DNA of 64,000 nt from Grosmannia clavigera kw1407 (Eukaryota; Ascomycota; Sordariomycetes; Ophiostomatales; Ophiostomataceae), in assembly GCF_000143105.1 (NCBI RefSeq), contig NW_014040797.1:372001-436000 (forward strand), written 5' to 3'. The notes below the pieces were generated by a model. It saw only the letters and a list, made by a program, of their open reading frames with translations, did not search any database and was not told where the DNA came from. Below, one piece after another: positions 34,727-45,799 of this stretch (position 1 is its first letter; the number at the start of each line of letters is the position of its first letter). The translations under genes and the position numbers were made by a program.

Positions 34727-37015
34727 CTAGTAGGAAACCGACCAGGTGCTGAAGAAGTCGAGCATCTGAGCTGTGATCATCTTTTTGGTCTTGCGGATTT
34801 GGTCCTCGAACATCTCGGTGGTCAGGAGGACGGGCTCGGCGTCTGGCCGGACTTTCCGCTCTTTCTGCTTCTTCATCACGGCCGCGAGGCCGACCTCGTG
34901 ACAGATGCCGACGAGCTCAGCACCGGAGAACTTGTCGGTAAGGCGGGCGAGGTGGTCCATGTCGAACTCGGGACTGACGCTCATGCCCTGAGCCCAGGTC
35001 TGGAGAATGGCCCGGCGGGCCTGCTCGTTGGGCGGGGGAACGTAAAAGTGGCGCTCGAGACGGCCGGGTCGGAGGAGAGCGGGATCGAGGCTTTCGGGGC
35101 GGTTGGTGGCGGCGACGACAAAGACCTTGGACAGCGTCTCGAAACCGTCGAGCTCGGACAAAAGGGCGGGCACAACCTGGGGTCCACGGTTGGATGAGGC
35201 GCTCTTGTCGCCAAAATCGGAGCGGCGGCCGGCAACAGCGTCAATCTCATCGAGGAAGATGACGGCCGGCGCAGCTCGTTTGGCACGCTCAAACAGCTCG
35301 CGGATGCCGCGTTCCGACTCGCCCACATACTGGTTCAGCAGCTCGCCACCTTTGACGGAAAAGTAGTTGAGCCCGCTCTCGGTGGCCAGAGCCTGTGCCG
35401 TCATCGTCTTGGAGCAGCCGGGAGGCCCGTAGAGCAAAAAGCCGCGCGGGCTGGACTTTAAAAGACTGGCGTACTCTTCCGGATCGTTCAGCATATCCAC
35501 CGCGCTCTGCAGCGCCTCCACCAGCGCTGCCTGCCCGTGGATCTGGTGCCAGTACACCGGCCGCGGCTTGATGTTGATCCCGTCCATCCGGGCGGGCACT
35601 GCTGACTGCAGGACCACGTCAAAGTCCTGGTCTATGAGACACTGCTGGGCCATGTCGCCTGTTTCCTTGATGCGGGCCCGCTTCTTTTTCGAGGCTTTGT
35701 AGAACAAGCTCCGCAGCTCGTGGCCGTTGAAGGCGTGCGTCTTGAGGCTGAGCTCGCGGATCATCGCGTCGTGGCTCGCTGGTGGCAGCGGCATGTCAAA
35801 AGACCGCAAAATGGCCTGCCGCGTTTCCGTGTCGGGGAACGGAATGGTGATCGAGTCGTCCAGCCGGCCGGGTTGCCGCAGCTCGGCCGGGATGTCTCGC
35901 GTGTAGTTTGTGCATGTGACAATAACAACGAGCTGGGGGCCCGTGACTGCTGCCTGGGCGAGCTGGTCCAGCAGCTTGCTCAGCAGTTGGATCACGGCCG
36001 CCCGGTTCGCCCGCTCCTCTGACAGCAGCTTCTCGATGTTGTCAATCGTAATCATGCTCGGCATATGCTCGGCCGCCTCTGTGAAGATGTCCTGGATCGC
36101 CGACAGCTTCTCGCCCGGTTGGATGTGGTATGCTCGGCCCCAGTCCAAGGCCGCGAGTCGTTTCAGAAGCATCGTCTTGCCCGTGCCCGTGTCGCCCTGC
36201 AGCACCACTGCGCACGACTCGCCCGGGACCCGGTGGTCGCCGGTCGGGTCGAGGAAGAGCAGAAATTCGTTCAGCAGCTCCACCGTGCTCTCCAGCCCGA
36301 CGATCGGGTCGACTTGCAGCCTCTGTGGTGCTGCCCTGACCATGGCTGTCGAGCCGGTTGCCGAGACAGAGCTGCTGGCTGGCCGGAGCGCCAGCGAGTG
36401 CGACGGAAAGCGAACTTTTGTCTGATCGACGCAGAACCGAGCCAGCTTGTTGGTCTCGCCGTTCACCGTCTTGACGGCAAAGTCCCGTCTCGTCCGCCGG
36501 CGCTTGACGTCGCGAAGTATCATTCCCGGAAACACGACTTCTGCCGCATCTAGCTGCTCCTCGATGTGCTCCATCCACAGTGGAAGCTTCTCCGGGTCAG
36601 ACGCAACCGGCTCGAGACCCTCCCGCTTCGTCACGTCCTCTACCACGACCTCGGCCGCTTCTGGCACCGCGTCGAGACCGTTCTCGGCTGCAAACGTGAT
36701 GCGACACTTTTCTGCCGAGCCAAAGCCGCACGCTTCGCGAAATACCTTGGACACGCGGCCGAGATTTCTTCTGAGCGGGTCCGGAGACGCCCATAGGCTG
36801 GCCTCTCGCCTTACCGGTACTGACGAGCCATCGCCGTCAATCTTCTCGACGATACACAAGCGGCCGCTTTCGAGGGCCCCGGTCAGAAAGAGTAGGTTGT
36901 CTTTGCTGACCAGAATTCTGCCGCACGCCTTGGCTGCCGGCTCAGTCTGATACGAGGTGAGGGTCACCTCGATGGATTTTACCATGCTGTATTCTGCTGT
37001 TGTCTGTTCTATCAA
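34727..37015 (-). CDS. AFG2: AAA ATPase Afg2/Drg1-type (pre-60S maturation)
   Basis: A single exon of 762 residues; an in-frame Met at 36985 (MVKSIEV) fits the family start better. An N domain is followed by two AAA modules. D1 has Walker A GDTGTGKT (274-281), but its Walker B reads MITIDNIE (321-328), so Asn replaces the catalytic Glu. D2 has GPPGCSKT (530-537), VIFLDEID (585-592) and a full second region of homology ending RPGRLERHFYVPPP. GPPGCSKT and the ATESGLNYFSVKG block favour Afg2/Drg1 (SPATA5) over Cdc48 or Rix7. In yeast Afg2 extracts Rlp24 from cytoplasmic pre-60S particles. The altered D1 suggests that hydrolysis is carried mainly by D2; that is inference. Confidence 0.85.
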   Translation of the reverse strand: MIEQTTAEYSMVKSIEVTLTSYQTEPAAKACGRILVSKDNLLFLTGALESGRLCIVEKIDGDGSSVPVRREASLWASPDPLRRNLGRVSKVFREACGFGSAEKCRITFAAENGLDAVPEAAEVVVEDVTKREGLEPVASDPEKLPLWMEHIEEQLDAAEVVFPGMILRDVKRRRTRRDFAVKTVNGETNKLARFCVDQTKVRFPSHSLALRPASSSVSATGSTAMVRAAPQRLQVDPIVGLESTVELLNEFLLFLDPTGDHRVPGESCAVVLQGDTGTGKTMLLKRLAALDWGRAYHIQPGEKLSAIQDIFTEAAEHMPSMITIDNIEKLLSEERANRAAVIQLLSKLLDQLAQAAVTGPQLVVIVTCTNYTRDIPAELRQPGRLDDSITIPFPDTETRQAILRSFDMPLPPASHDAMIRELSLKTHAFNGHELRSLFYKASKKKRARIKETGDMAQQCLIDQDFDVVLQSAVPARMDGINIKPRPVYWHQIHGQAALVEALQSAVDMLNDPEEYASLLKSSPRGFLLYGPPGCSKTMTAQALATESGLNYFSVKGGELLNQYVGESERGIRELFERAKRAAPAVIFLDEIDAVAGRRSDFGDKSASSNRGPQVVPALLSELDGFETLSKVFVVAATNRPESLDPALLRPGRLERHFYVPPPNEQARRAILQTWAQGMSVSPEFDMDHLARLTDKFSGAELVGICHEVGLAAVMKKQKERKVRPDAEPVLLTTEMFEDQIRKTKKMITAQMLDFFSTWSVSY

Positions 37016-37705
37016 GTTGTTCTCTAATGTGCCACTGGCATTTTGACAAGCAGGATGTCCACCATCTCGTAAACGGAGATTTTGCTTGGGATTTTATTTT
37101 ATTTATCGGGGCTACTAAGTAAATACGGCTTATGATTGGCTACGTTAGAGAGTTAGGTTAGCCTGCTGTATTCTGCCAGTAAGTCTTTAAGCCAATCGCT
37201 CTTCATGCTCACCTTTGCCTAATGGCGTAATTCGACAGTAAGGGAAGATAGGTCTACCTTGCTCTCTACGGAGTACGGAGATATATAAGATCGGATCACA
37301 GTAGGACTCTTGTATCAATGAAAACATTGCAATGCCTTCTACGTTTCTATATTTGATCACATATATCATAAGAGCAGCAACATAAGAAAAGATTATCATA
37401 TTTTGTTTTTCTTAGCGCAACTAATGCCGTATTCTTTATATAGAGGAGTTAGAATAGAGGCTAGTGCAAAGACTGGCACAGAAACTGGCATACAGACTGA
37501 GATAATGTTGCAGAGACTGGTGTAGAGAGACTGACTGGCAAGCCGACTGGTCCAGGGGCCACGTGACCTTCTAGGCGGGAGCTGTTTAACAAGTTGTAAC
37601 CAGTTCTGTATAGTATTTACTAGTCTTTTCAGTTTTTGTGAAGTTTTGTTTTTGCTATTTTACTTCGAATCATTCCCACTCGTAGTGTCTTTATGGTTCT
37701 TCTGT
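37016..37705. other. AT-rich spacer with AGACTGG-like short repeats
   Basis: Probable AFG2 promoter on the left. TACGGAGTACGGAG lies at 37267-37280. Several imperfect AGACTGG/GACTGGCA copies occur around 37465-37555. No gene is seen. Confidence 0.5.
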
Positions 37706-40700
37706 CTAAGTTGGACAGGCCACCAAGGGCGCGGCCAAGGGCGGTCCTGTCGCGACGGCGGCGGCGGCCGGTACGTCGGGTAGCTCCCAGCCGTCGAGGT
37801 CGAGGCTGTCGAGGCTGTCGGTATGGTGGTGGACGACGGGGTGTTGTGGGGCATCGGCTGAGTCAGCAGACGGACGACGGTGCAGGAACGGCACGTCGTC
37901 AAAGTCGACGGGTGCGCAGCCGGCGTCGAGGGCGGCGCGACGCATAATGTCGATGGTGGCGGCCTCGACCTGAACGCGCTGGCTGCTGAGGCGGCGGCGG
38001 ACGCGGCGGGCGTGGTCGAGGCCGAGCTCGACGGCGAGCAGGGCGCGGCTGCTGTTGCTATGGGGGTCGTAAAAGTCACGTGATTCGTCCATATCATCAA
38101 CAGGGGGAACATGAGCTGTGCCCCCCATGAGGCGCAGCCGACGGCGGGCCTGCTTGAGGGCGTTGTAGGCGAGGCGCTCAGCCAGGACGGCGGCGGTGGC
38201 AGCGTCGACGGTCATGCGAAGGCCCTCGGCGTCGGCCAGGCGAGCATAGGCAGCGATGAGGACAGCAAAGTTCCAGACGTTGTAGCCGGGCCGACCGCCA
38301 GCAACGGGGGTGTTGGCGGCCGACAGGGCGAGAGCGACGGCACCGCGCATGTGGCCGGCCTTGAAGACGCAGAAGGCGGCACGGTTGAGGGCCAGGTCGG
38401 ACACGCGCACATCGCTGGCCTCGAGCTGAGCCAGGATCGACTGCACAGCCGCAGCAGCACCGTTTCGGCCACGCCGAGCACTCGCAGCCGGGCCCTCGAC
38501 GTCGATGCAGGCCACGGCCACATAGGCGGCAGCACCGTCAATATCCTGGCCGCCCAGCTGGGCCGTCCGCAGCAGCTCGATGGCCGTGTCGAAGCTGCCT
38601 CGTCCGCTGGCCTGACGCGTCGCTGCGGCTACGGCTAGCTTCAGACACCGCTCGCTCGCCTGCACGCCGCTGTGTGTCGCTCGTCGGTACAGCCGCACGG
38701 CTTTGGACACCATGCCCGTGGCAAAGGCGTGCTTCATGCTCAGAAACAGGCTCTCCTCGTCCAGGAAGCGCCCCGACATCGACAGCGGCGACACAAAGCT
38801 GGCCGTACTCGCCGTGCTGGCAGTGCTGACAGTGCTGATGGTGCCGACAGTGCCGACGTTCCCGATTGGCGTCACCGTGCTGCCGACAATTCGCTTGCCC
38901 CCCGTCCGCAGCGACAGAATGCGTCCCTTGACCGGCCGGCCCATGTACCGGGCGTCCGAGATGGCTGCGTGCGTCATGATCGTCTGCGTCACCCGGTCCT
39001 CAAAGTTGGGGCTTAGCACGCACAGCTTGCGGTACATTGTGCGCAGATCGCGGAACCCAAACTTCCAGTGCTTGCGGCAGCTGTTGAGAATCGCGTTGCT
39101 GAAGGCCGCGTCCACTTCAAAGCCCGCCTGGGCACAGTACTCCAGCCAGCCGACAAACGACTGCACCTCTCGCAATGCACCGTACTCGTGGGCCAGTAGT
39201 GTGACCAGTCGTCGACCTGGCGGGATGCCTAGCCCGTCGATGTAGCTCTTGAGAAAGTCCTCTGTCTCGCCGATCGTGTGCGTTCGTGTGTACTCCTTCA
39301 CAATCGGCACAAACACCCGCTCCGTGTCCTCGGCCACCAGACCCCGACCCCCTGACGACATGGCTGCCGTCACTGCCATCCCGAACCGTGCTCGCACCCC
39401 CTCCCAGTCGCCCTGCTTGGCCTGCTGTAGCGCAAAGAGCCCCTGCACCCGGATGTCATCGGCCATCGCCGCGTTTGTTGCTCTGAGCGTCGCTAAGAAG
39501 TCCTCGGCCTCGTCTGTTCGGCCTGCCTCCAGCGCAATCTGCACCATCACCCGGTACACCCCGTCTGGGTAGTGTACTCTTGCTGCCAGCCCGCCACCTT
39601 TGCTCGTCACCAGCGCCGTGAACCGCTGCTGCACCGCCTCGTAATCTTGCCCCTTTCGCCACTGGCAGTGCAGCAGCTCCGTCACCCAAGACGTGCGCAT
39701 CTGCCGGTCCGACGACCGCACCGTCGACAGAAATCGCAGGATCTCGCCCGCCTTGGCCGTATTGGTCAGCCGCACTGCATCCACCACGCGGTCGCCCAGC
39801 TCTAGAAAGCCGCTGGTCGGCAGCTTGACCGCCGCCTTTGGCTTGGCCAAGTACGCCCACACAATCAGCTTGTACCGTTCGGTCTCGTGCAGCCGCTTGA
39901 TGTACCAGAGCATGAGCCCCGACATCTCCCCGTCGTATGCCACAATGGCTGCGTATACGCTCTTGATTAGCCGCCGCTTGCCCACTGCAAAGGCACGTTC
40001 CAGCAGCTGCCGTGCCAGCGGAACGAACTCCGTTGCTGATCGAGACCGCGACCCCACCAGGTGAGGCAGGAATAACCATATCGCTTTTCGCAGCTGCCGG
40101 ACAGCCGTATCGTCCAAAGCGTCATTGTCTGCTTCTGTATCTTCACTCTTTTCTCTGGCGGCCATGAGCTCGTTCGACGGAATGAGAGAAGCTACTACTG
40201 GTAGGGGATTGTGCGCAAAGTATGCCTCCTCGTCGAGCTGCAGGTTCTGTACCGCTAGCCGCAAGACCTCCTGCGCAAGATCCATGCGACCCGCTTCCTG
40301 ACAACCTCGACAGAGAGCAGAAGATGCATCCCGGAGAGCCTGTAACTGGTCTGCAGGAATAGATAGAGCATCCTCGGAAGAGCTGGAAAACAAGCATTCC
40401 GTAGACAGCAGCACCTTTACGGCCGCTTCCAGTCTGGCCGGACTGTCTGCCGCTATCAGCTCGACAAGCTGGGCAGTTACAACAGGCAGGTCAGCGAGTC
40501 CGACAGCAGCAGCAGCGGTGCCGTTGGGGACAGCGTTCTGCGGTCGCAACATTGGCCGTATCCGGGACTTGTACCCGTCGGCCTGCTGCACAAGGGAAGG
40601 AAGTGGCTGCTGTATGTGGCGCGAGTCGAGCTGTTGCGTATGGGGCTGTTCCACCGGCCCTGGCTTGTCCTTCTCTTCGGCACTGGGTGTCGACGCTGCG

Positions 40701-41089
40701 AGAAGCAGCCGTTCCTGTCGGGACAGCCGCTGCGCATTGGTATCGGCAGCCTTCCAATGGACCACACCATTCTCGACTGTCAGACTGCCTTCTTCCTCGA
40801 GAGCGTCGGCCAGCGCATTGCTGTCGGAATGGTATCGTCGAGCCGACCGGATACAGTTGCCGTTGTGGATGGCGCTGCGGGCCATATTAATGCGGCGCCG
40901 CCGGTCTTCGGTGATCAGTGCGAGCGTGCATGATGTGCCGAGAACAATACCGCGCAGCGCCCGGAGAGCCGCCTTGGACGGGACAGGCAGCGGTGTGTTG
41001 GCCGACATGGTGGCATTGGCTTCGAGAAGCCGAGGAAATCGAAGTAAACGAGTGCGAATTGCGGGAAGACGAACCAGACGCAGAGCCAA
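37706..41089 (-). CDS. Pentatricopeptide-repeat protein, mitochondrial
   Basis: A single exon of 1127 residues. The start (MALRLVRLPAIRTRLLRFPRLLEANA) is basic and leucine-rich, as in a mitochondrial leader. The conserved block LRALRGIVLGTSCTLALITEDRRRRINMARSAI marks a fungal PPR protein family. The body is made of helical pairs, many of PPR type, for example LFLSMKHAFATGMVSKAVRLYRRATHSGV and VWNFAVLIAAYARLADAEGLRMTV. Such proteins bind organellar RNA and control its processing or translation; the target here cannot be told from sequence. The Gln- and Thr-rich patches (around residues 155-175 and 750-780) are low-complexity insertions. Confidence 0.8.
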   Translation of the reverse strand: MALRLVRLPAIRTRLLRFPRLLEANATMSANTPLPVPSKAALRALRGIVLGTSCTLALITEDRRRRINMARSAIHNGNCIRSARRYHSDSNALADALEEEGSLTVENGVVHWKAADTNAQRLSRQERLLLAASTPSAEEKDKPGPVEQPHTQQLDSRHIQQPLPSLVQQADGYKSRIRPMLRPQNAVPNGTAAAAVGLADLPVVTAQLVELIAADSPARLEAAVKVLLSTECLFSSSSEDALSIPADQLQALRDASSALCRGCQEAGRMDLAQEVLRLAVQNLQLDEEAYFAHNPLPVVASLIPSNELMAAREKSEDTEADNDALDDTAVRQLRKAIWLFLPHLVGSRSRSATEFVPLARQLLERAFAVGKRRLIKSVYAAIVAYDGEMSGLMLWYIKRLHETERYKLIVWAYLAKPKAAVKLPTSGFLELGDRVVDAVRLTNTAKAGEILRFLSTVRSSDRQMRTSWVTELLHCQWRKGQDYEAVQQRFTALVTSKGGGLAARVHYPDGVYRVMVQIALEAGRTDEAEDFLATLRATNAAMADDIRVQGLFALQQAKQGDWEGVRARFGMAVTAAMSSGGRGLVAEDTERVFVPIVKEYTRTHTIGETEDFLKSYIDGLGIPPGRRLVTLLAHEYGALREVQSFVGWLEYCAQAGFEVDAAFSNAILNSCRKHWKFGFRDLRTMYRKLCVLSPNFEDRVTQTIMTHAAISDARYMGRPVKGRILSLRTGGKRIVGSTVTPIGNVGTVGTISTVSTASTASTASFVSPLSMSGRFLDEESLFLSMKHAFATGMVSKAVRLYRRATHSGVQASERCLKLAVAAATRQASGRGSFDTAIELLRTAQLGGQDIDGAAAYVAVACIDVEGPAASARRGRNGAAAAVQSILAQLEASDVRVSDLALNRAAFCVFKAGHMRGAVALALSAANTPVAGGRPGYNVWNFAVLIAAYARLADAEGLRMTVDAATAAVLAERLAYNALKQARRRLRLMGGTAHVPPVDDMDESRDFYDPHSNSSRALLAVELGLDHARRVRRRLSSQRVQVEAATIDIMRRAALDAGCAPVDFDDVPFLHRRPSADSADAPQHPVVHHHTDSLDSLDLDGWELPDVPAAAAVATGPPLAAPLVACPT

Positions 41090-41541
41090 GACCAGGGCCC
41101 ATAGTCCTAGGGAGAAAAAGAAAGGGGGAATTTGACAGAGGAGAGAAAATAGGCCCCAGGTAAAAGGTCGGCACCCCAGATGGCGTGGTGAGGCAACGGT
41201 AAAACAAAGACGGACGTTTTAGAGATTGTGAAGTTATAAAACTTTATTGGTGGTACGATTTGCCGGAGAGCGTGGACCAATCAAAAGAAATCCACTTTTG
41301 CACCTCTCACTGATTACGTAAGGACACGCACCAAACCAGTCTTAAGAGAGGATTTGTATGTAAAGGTCTATGTAGGTCTAGCAGATCACATCTGCCCTGT
41401 CTAAGCGGTATATACAGCAAATGAAACCGTGTCCACCCAGAAACGCCCTGCCCATTGACTTTTTTCTGCCCTGGTCCAAGTTAGAAGCGCTATTAGTACA
41501 TTGTGTCGCCGGGCTTGCTGACTCAGCCGTCTGCCTGGTGC
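41090..41541. other. Spacer between MME1-type carrier and PPR gene
   Basis: Upstream region of the PPR gene and 3' region of the carrier gene. Nothing else is recognised. Confidence 0.5.
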
Positions 41542-42701
41542 TCACAGCACGTCCAGCTCTGGCCGCGGCCCCGGTGGCAGCAGCTCGTCCAGCTTGCGCA
41601 GGATGGTCTGGTACAGCAGCAGCATGCAGCCGCTCTGGATGCTCGTCCACACTACACGGGGGCCGATGCCGCGGAACCAGCCGCCGACGCCCTCGGTGCG
41701 GTAGATGAGCTTGAGGCCGGTGTAGACCGACGACGTCTTGAGGCTGACGGCACCGGGACGCGGCGTATGGGTGGAGGGCGACGACGTCGAGATGAGACGC
41801 TTCTGTGGAGGTGTGTTGCCGGACTTGGGCGCCGTTTGGTTGGTTGAAGTTGTTGTTGTCGTTGTGGCCACCTCCGGGTTCACTTGCGTCTGCAGCCGGG
41901 TCTTGACCACGTCCAGGGGACAGGTGATGGCGCCAGCGAGACCACCAGCACCGGCACCCGTCAGAAACTCGAGCGGCAAGCCGATGTCACGGCTCTGCTT
42001 CCAGTGGCGTGCCCCGTTCTGGGCCTGCTCCCAGAACATGAACTGCAGGGCTGAGAAGGGCAGATCGCGGAAGAGCGTGGCCTTGTAGCCGTAAAAGAGG
42101 GCTGGCAGGCCCTCGATGCGGGCAATGGTGCGAGCCGCATCCGTCATGCCGTGGTAGTTGTAGCCTGAGTGGAAGTACGGGTTGTTGTGGCGGCCCTGCA
42201 GCTGCAGCCGGGTCTTGAGAACCTCGGACGGCACGTACACGACCGATGCGCCGAGGTCGCCGAGGAAGCCGCCCACCAGATACGCAATGTTGGGCGTCAC
42301 GCCGGCATCGATCATGTGCCGCTTGCTGAACTCGTACGTGCCAAAGAAGATGACCGTGCCGGGAAAGGACCCCAGCAGCGCCGGGAGCCAGCCGCTGTAC
42401 AGCCCGCGTCGAATGCCTTCCTGCCGCAAGATGGTGTAGTACGACGATCCGAGCGAGGTGTATTTGGGCGGAATGTGCGGGTCGCCCTGCTGCCGTGTCT
42501 TGACCGTGTCGAGCGAGTGCATGAACATGTCGCCGCAGGTCCCGCCGAGGCCGCCGGCAAGCATGGACTGTCAGGCAGGGGCGCCACCGTCAGCATCGAT
42601 TGCATCGCCGGCCGTTAGGCCGATGTCAGGAAGAGAGATTGGCTCACATGCAGGTACGGCGGCCGCCCCTCGTAGTCATTATCACCGGTGCCAGTCACCA
42701 T
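41542..42701 (-). CDS. MME1: Mitochondrial carrier, Mme1 (YMR166C) type
   Basis: Exons 42701-42648 and 42567-41542 give 359 residues. The three carrier signatures are present in order: HSLDTVKTR, VPSEVLKTRLQLQG and CPLDVVKTRLQ. The sequences MHSLDTVKTRQQGDP, RRGLYSGWLPALLGSFPG, NNPYFHSGYNY, GYKATLFRDLPFSALQF and GPRVVWTSIQSGCMLLLYQ match the yeast Mme1 subfamily closely. Mme1 is reported to export magnesium from mitochondria across the inner membrane. A Thr/Ser-rich insertion (ATTTTTTSTNQ and following) sits between the fifth and sixth helices. The first exon encodes only the tail before helix 1. Confidence 0.82.
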
Positions 42702-43372
42702 CGTGGCTCGTCCTGGCTTGGTTTTAGATACCCGCGCTTTGCAGGTAGATTCTCCGACAGCAAGCTCGTCTGCAGCCAACATCCATTGCCCCGGGTCGCG
42801 AACAAGAGAGGGCAGAGCACAGGCCTCCGGAGGGGCAATTGTGATCCTCAATGCCGGACACGAAAGGAGGGAGACGATCGCGGGCTCGTCGAGGCCGGGA
42901 ATCGGAAGCCGTCGGCGGCAAGGGAGACGCAGGGTGCTCGGAAAGCGTGTCAGCCTCTGCTTTGCTGGATGCCTTACGACTTTTCTCCGACACTATTTTC
43001 AACCTTGTAATTTTTTTCTGCCGCTGCGCAGAGGAGCGCTGGCCAATCAAAACGTGTAGCGGTCCGATTATGTTCCTGACTGCCTGTTTGGGGACGCTGA
43101 AGCGCTGTTATGTCCGAACGAATGGCTCCGAAAGCCTCGACGACAGCCAAATAGGACCAATTGATGCTACAGCAAGCCGGGGACGGTCCAAAACGGACTC
43201 GGTTTTCGATGCTTCACACTCCCGGAACCTTTACATGCAGGATGGCTTGCGCAGGTAGCTGTATTGCATTTGGTGCCGTGTAGCTTCATCCCAGCCTTTC
43301 CCCCCAATGCACTTCCCTCCATCTAAATCGACAAAGCAGACGCTGGATTAGACATGCATGCGAATCCCTGTC
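42702..43372. other. Spacer between IMP2 and carrier gene
   Basis: Promoter side of the carrier gene and 3' side of IMP2. Open frames here are not supported by any recognisable family. Confidence 0.45.
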
Positions 43373-44046
43373 TCAAGACGTAGCCGTTATTCGGTCCTCC
43401 AGTGGGTGTTCCCACCAGCGCACCAGGCCAGCCTTGTTCAGTGGCAGTAGGATGTGAGAGAGCCGGCCGGTCACCAGGCCGATGGAGACGGGGCCGTATG
43501 TATTGCTGTCGAGGCTGCGGCCCTCGCCCGCGTCGCCTTCCACCCAGACATGGCCAGCCGGCACGCGCACGTATGCTGTCGGATATGGCCGGCGCGTCTG
43601 CACGACGTCTCCTTCGAGGCCGATGACACGCTTCACCGACACCACCTCGGGGTGCACCGGGCTCCTGGGAGGTGTCAGAGAGAAGAAGTTCAGGGTCCAA
43701 GGCTCAGGGCTCAAGACACTACCGACCTCAAAAAGACAATCATGCCGCGCTGCAGTCCCTCTTGGGCATACAGCTTACAGTTCAGAACCCAGTCGCGCTC
43801 CAGCGACTCGCCAAAGTGGCTGTTGAGAAACGGGTGCATCGACGGGCCCTCGATTCGTGTCACCTCCACGACGGCACTGTTGAACCAGACGGCCACCGGC
43901 AGCCAGGTCGCAAGGCCGAACAGCCGCCAGTTGAACTGCCGCAGAAATCCGGACCCGAATTCGGACCTGGACGACATGAACACAGATGCCGCGCTGCCTT
44001 GGGCTGCTGCTCTCCGGATCCGCGCCCACAGCGAGCCCAGCGCCAT
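43373..44046 (-). CDS. IMP2: Mitochondrial inner membrane protease subunit 2
   Basis: Exons 44046-43727 and 43664-43373 give 203 residues. This is an S26-type signal peptidase: the catalytic serine lies in RIEGPSMHP (Ser69) and the general-base lysine in SVKRVIGLEGD (Lys118). The DWVLNCKLYAQEGLQRGMIVF stretch distinguishes Imp2 from Imp1. The C-terminal box DSNTYGPVSIGLVTGR is conserved. A membrane segment near residues 42-60 (LFGLATWLPVAVWF) anchors it in the inner membrane, facing the intermembrane space, where it matures proteins such as cytochrome c1. The intron splits Arg107 between FL and SPVHPE. Confidence 0.92.
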
Positions 44047-44569
44047 GAGAGGGACAGAGAAATGACAAAATTGTGTTGCTTAAGCCGGACAGCCGTGCGA
44101 GGTGGTTCCCTTCCGGTCCAAAGACCCCGGGGAGTCGTCGAGGCAAAGCTGTATGGGGAATGGCAAAAAGTCTGGTGATTCGCCGGCTTAGCGCCAGTAT
44201 CGGATTTATGCACACGCAACAAAATCAGGCCTGAACGTTTGCGCGCATATTATCATCTGCTCTGTAATCCCAGCTATGGCTTCTATCACTGTGCTGCTCC
44301 CGAGCCAAAGCCCGTTCCCGAGGCCTCTCTGGTCAGTTCCTTCTTCCGACCAAGGCTCAAATATGCTTTTTGTCTTTCCTTTTCGCCCGTCCTATCTGGT
44401 TTGCTCGCAATTGGCTGGACAAAAAAAATCGAGACAAGACTTGGCAGCACACAGATCAGCTGCCGCTGCCACAGGGTTGCGTCCTCTCCTCGCTGTTTTC
44501 ATTTTTCTCGTCCCGGCCACGGCCGGAGTCCTGAGCCTGGGCTTGGGCTTCCTGCTCGTGCTTGGCGCT
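44047..44569. other. Spacer between eIF2alpha and IMP2
   Basis: 3' end of the eIF2alpha gene and promoter of IMP2, both on the minus strand. No gene is seen. Confidence 0.5.
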
Positions 44570-45799
44570 TCATGCAATCTCGGGCAGGTCGTCGCCGCTG
44601 TCGCTCGCACTGTCGTCGCCGCTGACCTCGGCGTTCTCCCGCTCGCGCTTCTCCATGAGGGCCTGCAGCTCCGCGTCGTCGCTCTCCGTGACCGCCTTGG
44701 GCTCCATCTTGACCACGAGCTTGCCGCCGGCAGCCTCAATGTTCGCCCGCACGTCCTCGATTGCCTTTTGCAACCGGCTGATGCCCGTGTTCTTCTCCAG
44801 ACACGTGTTCGTCAGGACGTACAGCGGCGGCGATACTAGCCGCACCTTGACCTTGTTGTCGTCCGTGTTCTCGGCCTCGGCCGTCGCTAGCGCCGTCTTG
44901 ATGGCCTCGATGCCCGCATACGAGAAGCAGGTGACCTCCACATCGGCACGCACTTTTGTCGGCTGTGGTGTTAACCGCTTACCAATGTACGACTTGAGCT
45001 CCTCGGCCACGGCCTCACTCGGGAAGGTGATGTCGTTCCACACATCGGGGTTCCTGTGCCACTTGTATCAGCCATCATCCCGTCTTGGCAAGCACGCGCG
45101 GACAAACGTCCCGGCCATGGTACGTACGTGATGGAAAGCTTGAATGCGTCTAGCGAGTGACCGTACTGCTTGTTCAGTGGCCAGCCGATCGTCTCGTACA
45201 GAGCCTCGATGGCCGTCTGCGTCTTCTCGGCCACATGCCGCATGATCGAGTGCACCATCTTGCTCTTGTTGTACCGCTCCTCGCACTTCTTCACGTCTTC
45301 CGGCGACACCCGGCGCTTCGACAGATCGATGTAACCCTTCTCCTTGTCCACTCTTAGCACCACCACGCACTCGTTCCGGCCCACTCTAATGAGCTTCTGG
45401 ATACTGCGAATTCGCCGTCTCGACAGCTCCGAGAGCAGGATCATGCCGTCGATATCATCGTACTCGAGGAGCTTCACGTACGCGCCCATGTCGGCGATCT
45501 GTTTCGCGTCGGATGCCGGTTAGCAGGCTGGCCCTTGTCTCTGCCCCGCACGCGACGTCATGATATTGCGCCTCTTCCCTCCTATCGAGAAACGCCCCCC
45601 CTTCGGATGACGCTTACCTGGCGAACGTTGACCATAACATAGCTGTCGATTTCTGGGTATTTCTCTGCAAGACGGTCAGCCTGATGTCAGGGCGACGGCC
45701 GTGCCTGTGCACAGGAACACCCAAATGCAAAACCCCCTCAATGCAACGGCTTAAGGGAGGGTACCTACCCTCGTAGAACCTGCAGTGGCTGAACGACAT
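44570..45799 (-). CDS. SUI2: Translation initiation factor eIF2 alpha subunit
   Basis: Four exons, 45799-45769, 45664-45618, 45498-45128 and 45053-44570, give 310 residues. The S1 domain reads MSFSHCRFYEEKYPEID, MVNVRQIADMGAYVKLLEYD and LLSELSRRRIRS. The serine of ELSRRRIR (Ser52 with Met counted) is the Gcn2 target known as Ser51. The helical domain (KCEERYNKSKMVHSIMRHVAEKT) and the C-terminal alpha/beta domain (RADVEVTCFSYAGIEAIK) complete the protein, which ends in an acidic DDSASDSGDDLPEIA. eIF2 delivers initiator Met-tRNA to the 40S subunit. The three short 5' exons all keep phase. Confidence 0.95.
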
